Shown here in pieces: positions 1 to 4,930 of a stretch of 5,833 bases of DNA. The DNA is from Thiotrichaceae bacterium (GTDB taxonomy: Bacteria; Pseudomonadota; Gammaproteobacteria; Thiotrichales; Thiotrichaceae): NCBI GenBank assembly GCA_015494435.1, contig WGBH01000348.1, positions 1 to 5,833 on the forward strand. Direction: 5' to 3'. The notes under the pieces were generated by a model. The model made no database searches and was not told where the DNA came from. It worked only from the letters and a program-made list of their open reading frames with translations. Every line of letters begins with the position of its first letter. Within the stretch, counting starts at the first letter, position 1. Made by a program: the position numbers and the translations under genes.

Positions 1-13
1 CGATAGCTAAAAA

Positions 14-3000
14 TTACAATAATACCTTTTCAATTCCTCCTTTAAGTACCTTTGTTACAAAGTCTTGATTCCATTGTTCACCGTATAGGTGCTTCATTAG
101 TTCAACCACAATATAGTCCGTTTCCATATTAACATCGTCGCTATAGCGCGATAGCCCTTGTACACAGGCAGGGCAATTAGTGAGTATTTTGGTTTTATCT
201 TTACTTTCTTTACTATTGATGATTTCTTGGCTGAGCTTAAGGCTTTCTTGTTTACGAAAACGTAATTGACTGGCAATATCAGGACGACTTACGGCGAATG
301 TCCCTGCTTCACCACAGCATCGGTCAGTGAGGGCCACTTCTTGCCCGATTAAATCAGAGGTTAATGTTAAGGGGTCATAATGTTTAATCGGTGAATGACA
401 AGGGTCATGATAAACATAATTTGTTCCTTTAACCCCGTCTAATTTTATTCCTTTTTCTAATAGATACTCGTGAATATCCAATAAACGACAGTCAGGAAAA
501 ATCTTTTCAAATTGGTATTTTTGCAATTGATCCATGCAAGTCCCACAAGAAACAATCACAGTCTTAATCTTTAAATAGTCAAGTGCATGGGCAATACGAT
601 GGAATAAGATCCGATTTTCAGTTGAAATTTGTGTCCCTTTTACTCTATCTCCCCCCGCAGTTTGCGGATAACCACAGCAAAGATAACCCGGAGGCAAAAC
701 CGTCGTGGCATCGGTTTCATATAACATTGCTAAAGTTGCCATCCCGATCTGTGAAAACAAACGCTCAGAGCCACAACCAGGAAAATAAAAAACAGAATCA
801 CCCTCTTTTTCTCGCTTAGGATTACTCAGAATCGGCACGGTATTGCTATCTTCCAAGCCAAGAATAGCGCGTGTGGTTTGCATCGGCACATCAGCAGGTA
901 AGGGTTTTTTTACAAATTGGATCACCTGTTCTTTAATCGCTGGTTGCCCTGTGGTTGTTTTTGGACGCTTAGCTAATTTCAATAATCCTAATGATTTAAA
1001 AGCATAATGACCTAAGCGTTGACTTAAAAAACCGGCTTTAATCATCCCCAAGCGCGTTAATTTTATTGCTATAGGGTGAGTCATATTTAAAAAGCCCATT
1101 GATGCCCATGTGACAAAGCTTGTTTTCTTTTGTTTGCGTCGCTTTAAAATACTACGCATCCGCACCGTGACTTCGCCAAAATCAATATTCACAGGGCAAG
1201 GGTTTAAACATTTATGGCAAACGGTACAGTGATCAGCAACATCATTCATTTCAATAAAATGACGTAAAGAAATACCACGGTGGGTTTGTTCTTCGTATAA
1301 AAAGGCCTCTAGCATTAAACCCGTTCCAAGAATTTTATTACGCGGTGAATACAATAAATTGGCGCGTGGAATATGAGTATTACAAACTGGTTTGCATTTC
1401 CCACAACGTAAACAATTTTTAATATCATCATTTAATGCACCTAATTGATTATTCTCTAACAGTAAGGCTTCCCGTTCAACCAGTCGCAAGGAGGGCGTAT
1501 AAGCATTTTTCAGCCCTGAATTAGGCATTAATTTACCACGATTAAAATGCCCATTAGGATCAATTCTCTGCTTATAGCTTGCAAAATCATTAATACTTTC
1601 TTGATCCAAATAATGCATTTTGGTTAAACCAATACCATGCTCACCTGAGATAACACCGTCTAAATCATGCGCTAATTGCATAATCTCATCAACGATATGC
1701 TCCGCCTCTTGCATCATTTCATAATCATTTGAATTGACAGGGATATTAGTGTGAATATTGCCATCACCTGCATGCATATGCAGTGCTACAAATAATCGGC
1801 TAGAGCGCACTTTTTTATGTGCTTTTTTCAAAATATCACGTAAAGGTTTTAATTCACCGCCCACAAACAGTTCATCCAACGGCTTTTTAACTTCTTTACG
1901 GTAAGAAATAATTAAATCACGGCGTAATAAAAGATCAATGACACGATCATTTGCTTTTAAAGTGGCAATGACTTGATCATCAAACAAAGATTGACACTCT
2001 GTTGCAGGCATCTCTAAATTATTTAGCAGTTGTTGCCATCGCTGTGCAATACCTTTAAGAAACTTATTAGCATAATTTTTTTTAGATTGCAGTGTTTCAA
2101 GATTAATTGCATCGGCATTGTAGTTTACCCCTTTGAATAGCTCTGTATTCTCTGCACTCAAACACGCTTGCATCGCTTCAATAATACGCAATTTATTTTG
2201 AATCGATTGTTTGATATTAATGCGCTCAATGCTTTCACTATAACGAGCAAGATTATGCAACGGTATGACCACATCTTCATTAATTTTAAAGGCGTTAGTA
2301 TGCGCTGCAATCGCCGCAGTACGTGTACGATCCAACCAAAACTTATGCCGTTCAGCCTTTGTAATCGCAAGAAAACCTTCCCCCTGACGTTGTTGCGCCA
2401 GTTGAATCACTCTATCGGTCGCTTCAATTAAATCATTTTCATTATCACTAACAATATCTGCTAATAACAGCATTTTAGGGAGACAACCCCGCGCTGCTTT
2501 AGGGGTGTATTTAACTGCTTTAATATAACGCTCATCTAAATGTTCAAGCCCTGAAAGCAATACTTTTTTATTAGCATTTAAATAATCTTTGATCTCAACA
2601 ATCGCAGGCACGGCGGTTTTTAAATCAGTACCGTAAAATTCCAAACAAACGGTGCGTATTTGTTTGGGCAGTCGATGCAAAATAAATTCAGCCGAAGTAA
2701 TTAAACCATCACAACCTTCTTTTTGAATCCCTGGCAAACCACCTAGAAATTTATTCGTAACATCTTTACCTAAGCCGTACTTACGAAAAAACTGACCTTT
2801 AAAGCGTAATATTTCAGGTTTTCCTTTTTGTGTAACACCATCTTTAGCAAAGCGAGTAATACAAAATTGCACCTGTTCTTGATCGTGAATTTTTCCCAGA
2901 TTATGATTTAATCGCTCTATAGTTAGCCAATCCGCATCAGGGGTAACCATTCTCCATGAGACTAAATTATCCAGTGTTGTTCCCCACATAACCGCTTTTT

Positions 3001-3862
3001 TTCCACCTGCATTCATGGCAATATTGCCACCTATCGTCGAGGCATCTTGTGAAGTAGGATCAACTGCAAAAACCAAACCTACCCTTTGAGCACGATCAGA
3101 AACCGTGCGTGTAACCACCCCTGCCCCTGCACGGATCACGGCGACAGTTGCCTCTACATCAGGCAGATCATTACGGTATTGAATTTGGCTCAATGTGTCT
3201 AATTTTTCGGTATTAATCACCGCGCTCATTGCATCCAGTGGAATTGCGCCTCCTGTATACCCTGTCCCCCCACCGCGTGGAATCACTGTTAAACCCAAAT
3301 CAATACAACATTGTACTAAATCGGCTATTTCTTGTTCTGTATCAGGCGTTAGCACCACAAAAGGTAATTCCACCCGCCAATCCGTTGCATCAGTGACATG
3401 CGAAACGCGCGCTAAACCATCAAAATAAATATTATCCTTGCTGGTTAAGTGGCGAAACTGGCGCAAAGCCTTCTTACGCAGAGCATTATACTCACTAAAC
3501 CAAGCAGAAAATTTAGCAATGGACTGTTCTGCAATAGCGACTAATTCTAATGCTTGTTGATTACCATCTGCGCGTTCTTTAATCCGTTGCAAACGCTCCT
3601 GCATCGTCAAAATCAAAGAATGACGACGCTTTTTATTATTCAATAAATCATCTTGAATATAAGGATTACGCATCACCATCCATATATCACCTAATAATTC
3701 CAGCAACATATGCGAGGAAAGCCCCGTTGCACGCTTGCCTCGTAATTTTTCAAGAAGACTCCAAGCCTTGTTACCTAGCACACGGATAACAATTTCACGA
3801 TCAGAAAAGGAAGTGTAGTTATAAGGAATCTCGCGGTAAAGATGAGATTGAGGACTGCTCAT
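14..3862 (-). CDS. FAD/4Fe-4S D-2-hydroxyacid dehydrogenase-like oxidoreductase with DUF3683-type N-terminus
   Basis: Large fused flavin and iron-sulfur oxidoreductase, 1282 residues from the ATG at 3862 to the TAA at 14-16. Domains seen, numbered from that ATG: a DUF3683-type region (about 8-160, beginning REIPYNYTSFSDREIVIR); a PCMH-type FAD-binding domain (about 165-310) with PRGGGTGYTGGA at 195-206 and DPTSQDASTIGGN from 268; a FAD-oxidase C-terminal domain with EDVVIP near 529, HMHAGDGNIH at 695-704 and GVISGEHGIG at 736-745; two 4Fe-4S motifs (Cys 817/820/823/827 and 879/882/885/889); two CCG domains (Cys 1030, CC 1062-1063, Cys 1106/1109; Cys 1155, CC 1182-1183, Cys 1230/1233). Enzymes of this class (GlcD plus GlcF, Dld-II, YdiJ) oxidise D-lactate, glycolate or D-2-hydroxyglutarate; the substrate here is not readable from sequence. 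A helix-rich insert lies at about 542-690. There is no signal peptide, so it is cytoplasmic; a basic linker (about 905-970) could touch the membrane. The frame is intact and all cluster cysteines are present. Transcribed alone in this window, divergently from cmk. Confidence 0.95.
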   Translation of the reverse strand: MSSPQSHLYREIPYNYTSFSDREIVIRVLGNKAWSLLEKLRGKRATGLSSHMLLELLGDIWMVMRNPYIQDDLLNNKKRRHSLILTMQERLQRIKERADGNQQALELVAIAEQSIAKFSAWFSEYNALRKKALRQFRHLTSKDNIYFDGLARVSHVTDATDWRVELPFVVLTPDTEQEIADLVQCCIDLGLTVIPRGGGTGYTGGAIPLDAMSAVINTEKLDTLSQIQYRNDLPDVEATVAVIRAGAGVVTRTVSDRAQRVGLVFAVDPTSQDASTIGGNIAMNAGGKKAVMWGTTLDNLVSWRMVTPDADWLTIERLNHNLGKIHDQEQVQFCITRFAKDGVTQKGKPEILRFKGQFFRKYGLGKDVTNKFLGGLPGIQKEGCDGLITSAEFILHRLPKQIRTVCLEFYGTDLKTAVPAIVEIKDYLNANKKVLLSGLEHLDERYIKAVKYTPKAARGCLPKMLLLADIVSDNENDLIEATDRVIQLAQQRQGEGFLAITKAERHKFWLDRTRTAAIAAHTNAFKINEDVVIPLHNLARYSESIERINIKQSIQNKLRIIEAMQACLSAENTELFKGVNYNADAINLETLQSKKNYANKFLKGIAQRWQQLLNNLEMPATECQSLFDDQVIATLKANDRVIDLLLRRDLIISYRKEVKKPLDELFVGGELKPLRDILKKAHKKVRSSRLFVALHMHAGDGNIHTNIPVNSNDYEMMQEAEHIVDEIMQLAHDLDGVISGEHGIGLTKMHYLDQESINDFASYKQRIDPNGHFNRGKLMPNSGLKNAYTPSLRLVEREALLLENNQLGALNDDIKNCLRCGKCKPVCNTHIPRANLLYSPRNKILGTGLMLEAFLYEEQTHRGISLRHFIEMNDVADHCTVCHKCLNPCPVNIDFGEVTVRMRSILKRRKQKKTSFVTWASMGFLNMTHPIAIKLTRLGMIKAGFLSQRLGHYAFKSLGLLKLAKRPKTTTGQPAIKEQVIQFVKKPLPADVPMQTTRAILGLEDSNTVPILSNPKREKEGDSVFYFPGCGSERLFSQIGMATLAMLYETDATTVLPPGYLCCGYPQTAGGDRVKGTQISTENRILFHRIAHALDYLKIKTVIVSCGTCMDQLQKYQFEKIFPDCRLLDIHEYLLEKGIKLDGVKGTNYVYHDPCHSPIKHYDPLTLTSDLIGQEVALTDRCCGEAGTFAVSRPDIASQLRFRKQESLKLSQEIINSKESKDKTKILTNCPACVQGLSRYSDDVNMETDYIVVELMKHLYGEQWNQDFVTKVLKGGIEKVLL

Positions 3863-3870
3863 GCGATGCA

Positions 3871-3876
3871 CCCTTT
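3871..3876 (-). promoter_or_regulatory. Ribosome binding site that decides the oxidoreductase start
   Basis: On the minus strand AAAGGG (3876 to 3871) lies 8 nt before the ATG at 3862-3860, a normal Shine-Dalgarno spacing. The longest open frame would start at a GTG at 3871-3869, three codons earlier, but that GTG shares its first base with the AAAGGG and so has no ribosome binding site of its own. The ATG is therefore preferred. The choice shifts the protein by only three residues (Met-His-Arg). Confidence 0.7.
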
Positions 3877-3901
3877 ATCAATAGATAAAAAAACGATGCA
3901 G

Positions 3902-3931
3902 TTTATTATAAATTAAGCCATTTTGTAAAAT
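3902..3931. repeat. Two AT-rich palindromes over the oxidoreductase promoter
   Basis: TTTAT-T-ATAAA at 3902-3912 overlaps the -10 box, and ATTTT-GT-AAAAT at 3920-3931 lies where the -35 region should be. Their centres are about 18-19 bp apart. The position would suit an operator, but short AT palindromes arise often by chance in DNA of this composition, and no regulator gene is visible in the window. Confidence 0.2.
3905..3910 (-). promoter_or_regulatory. Putative -10 box of the oxidoreductase gene
   Basis: A perfect TATAAT on the minus strand (ATTATA on the plus strand) about 43 bp upstream of the ATG, which would give an untranslated leader of about 35 nt. No good -35 box is present: the hexamer at 17 bp spacing is CTATTT, and a better TTTACA match sits only 13 bp away, too close. 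This suggests either a weak promoter or one that depends on an activator. AT-rich intergenic DNA makes chance TATAAT matches fairly common. Confidence 0.4.
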
Positions 3932-4052
3932 AGCCACTTTAATAACAGCTATGCTACTTTGTATTTCTTTGAATTAGCCTAAATAAATAGGATAAGAGAA
4001 ATTTTATCATCATGATTTTTCAATTATTGATGGGGTCGCTTTTAATTAAGTA

Positions 4053-4080
4053 TTCCTTCTGCAAAACCACAAGGTATAAT
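4053..4080 (+). promoter_or_regulatory. Putative cmk promoter with GC-rich discriminator
   Basis: A perfect TATAAT at 4075-4080 is followed directly by CCCCCG (4081-4086), a GC-rich discriminator in otherwise AT-rich DNA, with transcription expected to start near 4087. The -35 region is poor (TTCCTT at 4053-4058, 16 bp spacer, only TT conserved). An A/T-rich stretch (TTTTAATTAA, 4040-4049) directly upstream could act as an UP element and compensate. A GC-rich discriminator is typical of promoters repressed by ppGpp/DksA, which would fit a unit that feeds ribosomal protein synthesis. The -10 box is seen; the regulation is inferred. Confidence 0.55.
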
Positions 4081-4086
4081 CCCCCG

Positions 4087-4117
4087 CTTCTAATAAATTA
4101 GTAAATAAAAATTAATC
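4087..4117 (+). promoter_or_regulatory. A/U-rich cmk leader without Shine-Dalgarno
   Basis: The roughly 31 nt between the predicted transcription start and the cmk ATG consist almost only of A and T, with a single G at 4101. No AGG, GAG or GGA element can pair with 16S rRNA. Such unstructured A/U-rich leaders are recognised through ribosomal protein S1, so cmk translation is probably S1-dependent. CTAAT (4090-4094) and ATTAG (4097-4101) are complementary, but the two-base gap is too small for a real hairpin. Confidence 0.5.
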
Positions 4118-4792
4118 ATGAGTCAATTTCCCGTTTTAACCATTGATGGCCCAGCAGGTTCTGGAAAAGGCACGGTTGCAGAGCATGTCGCACAAACACT
4201 TGGTTGGCAATTACTAGATAGCGGTGCTTTATACCGTTTAGTTGCCCTTTCCGCACAGAAAAAAAAGATTGCATTGGATGATAATGCCCGTCTTACCGAG
4301 CTAGCAGAAACCCTTGATGCTGTTTTTATTCCCCGTAAAACAGGCGGTATTGAAGTATATTTAGAAAATAAGGATGTCACACAAGCTATCCGCACTGAAG
4401 ATTGTGGGCGTATGGCATCTCAAATAGCAGCTAAAGCGGGCGTAAGAAAAGCATTATTAAAACGACAACGCGATTATTTAACCTCCCCAGGTTTAGTAGC
4501 GGATGGGCGCGATATGGGGACAGTGGTGTTTCCGAATGCATTAGCAAAAGTCTTTTTAACCGCATCTGTTGAAGAAAGAGCGAAACGACGTTTTAATCAG
4601 TTGAATCGAAAAGGTATGAATGTTAGTCTAGCGGGCTTAATTATTGATATACAAGAACGTGATTTTCGTGATATGAACCGTTCCCAAGCCCCATTAATAG
4701 CGGCAGATGATGCTATAACAATCGATACCAGCCACCTCGCAATAGATCAAGTGGTGGCACAAGTTTTAGCAATTGTGAAGGATAGACAATAA
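4118..4792 (+). CDS. cmk: Cytidylate kinase
   Basis: Phosphorylates CMP and dCMP with ATP to CDP and dCDP in the cytoplasm, serving pyrimidine salvage and nucleotide recycling. The 224-residue length matches the family (E. coli 227). The P-loop GPAGSGKGT is at residues 11-19; LDSGALYR at 33-40 gives the CMP-site Ser35, Tyr39 and Arg40; Ser101 and Arg110 follow; DGRDMGTVVFP at 129-139 contains Arg131 and Asp132; Arg181, Asp185 and Arg188 (in ERDFRDMNR) complete the known CMP contacts. All catalytic and binding residues known from the E. coli enzyme are therefore present. The start is fixed by the position of the P-loop near the N-terminus, although no Shine-Dalgarno precedes it. rpsA follows after 138 bp on the same strand, the usual gammaproteobacterial order; aroA is not upstream. 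An A8 run at 4259-4266 (codons 48-50, Lys-Lys-Lys) is a possible slippage site. Confidence 0.98.
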   Translation: MSQFPVLTIDGPAGSGKGTVAEHVAQTLGWQLLDSGALYRLVALSAQKKKIALDDNARLTELAETLDAVFIPRKTGGIEVYLENKDVTQAIRTEDCGRMASQIAAKAGVRKALLKRQRDYLTSPGLVADGRDMGTVVFPNALAKVFLTASVEERAKRRFNQLNRKGMNVSLAGLIIDIQERDFRDMNRSQAPLIAADDAITIDTSHLAIDQVVAQVLAIVKDRQ

Positions 4793-4793
4793 T
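4766..4793 (+). promoter_or_regulatory. Candidate internal promoter for rpsA
   Basis: TTAGCA (4766-4771, four of six matches to TTGACA) and AATAAT (4788-4793, five of six to TATAAT) are separated by 16 bp and overlap the cmk stop codon. Transcription would begin near 4800, just before the hairpin region of the rpsA leader. rpsA is known in E. coli to use promoters in and around cmk as well as readthrough, so a local promoter is expected, but this match is weak. Confidence 0.25.
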
Positions 4794-4800
4794 TTTAGTG

Positions 4801-4843
4801 ATCAATCCTTTATTTCCTGAATTGATAAAGGCTTTTGATTGAT
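4801..4843 (+). promoter_or_regulatory. Hairpin after cmk, at the start of the rpsA leader
   Basis: The inner stem CCTTTAT/ATAAAGG (4807-4813 with 4825-4831, 7 bp) encloses an 11-nt loop. An outer stem ATCAAT/ATTGAT (4801-4806 with 4838-4843) can form with CTTTTG bulged on the right side. ATCAAT can instead pair with a second ATTGAT copy at 4821-4826, so two exclusive folds exist. Four Us follow the inner stem, too few and too early for a strong intrinsic terminator, and the stem is AU-rich. It may be a weak attenuator, an RNA-processing site, or part of an rpsA leader structure. Confidence 0.45.
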
Positions 4844-4863
4844 AGTGTTGTATTGTCAAAAGC
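4831..4863 (+). promoter_or_regulatory. Second hairpin in the rpsA leader
   Basis: A perfect 8-bp inverted repeat, GCTTTTGA (4831-4838) and TCAAAAGC (4856-4863), extendable by one G-U pair, with a loop of about 15 nt. It shares bases 4831 and 4838 with the preceding hairpin and competes fully with that hairpin's outer stem, so alternative folding is possible. There is no U-tract after it, so it is not a terminator. Confidence 0.45.
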
Positions 4864-4879
4864 AGTGCAACATCAACTT

Positions 4880-4907
4880 AACCGTCGCGCACAGGATCGC
4901 AGACGTT
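4880..4907 (+). promoter_or_regulatory. GC-rich hairpin with GGA loop upstream of rpsA
   Basis: Stem pairs are AA/TT (4880-4881 with 4906-4907), CGTC/GACG (4883-4886 with 4902-4905) and GCG/CGC (4887-4889 with 4898-4900), with single-base bulges at 4882 and 4901. The 8-nt loop CACAGGAT shows GGA at its 3' half. This is the most GC-rich part of the leader and lies about 23 nt before the rpsA ATG. In E. coli, rpsA translation depends on leader hairpins and is repressed by S1 itself; this element may have a similar role. A GGA in a loop also resembles CsrA/RsmA sites, but the flanking consensus is incomplete. Confidence 0.4.
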
Positions 4908-4930
4908 GAAATAGTCAGGTTTAAACCATA

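Noticed and set aside
583..819. Plus-strand open frame of 78 codons inside the oxidoreductase gene
   Set aside because: It is antisense to the conserved CCG-domain coding sequence and its translation matches no family I know; it is a shadow of the real gene.
1807..1828. Terminator-like GCAC-8 nt-GTGC followed by six Ts on the plus strand
   Set aside because: The stem is only 4 bp and lies in the antisense of a lysine-rich coding stretch; no plus-strand transcript is expected there.
2158..2431. Overlapping open frames on both strands (2158-2370 minus, 2168-2431 plus)
   Set aside because: Both lie inside the intact oxidoreductase frame and show no protein-like pattern or convincing start signal.
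3195..3428. Plus-strand open frame of 77 codons
   Set aside because: Antisense to the FAD-binding domain, rich in Ser, Pro and Val as expected from a reversed glycine/threonine-rich motif.
3869..3871. GTG as start of the oxidoreductase
   Set aside because: It overlaps the AAAGGG ribosome site, which is correctly spaced for the ATG at 3862.
4012..4101. Possible 29-residue leader peptide upstream of cmk
   Set aside because: It spans the TATAAT and discriminator of the cmk promoter, has no well-placed SD, and its sequence shows no attenuation signature such as runs of one regulatory codon.
4123..4395. Minus-strand open frame within cmk
   Set aside because: Antisense shadow of the cmk P-loop region; cmk itself is unambiguous.
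4801..4843. Strong intrinsic terminator between cmk and rpsA
   Set aside because: The stem is AU-rich and followed by only four Us and a G; it does not meet the usual criteria, so it was kept only as a leader hairpin.
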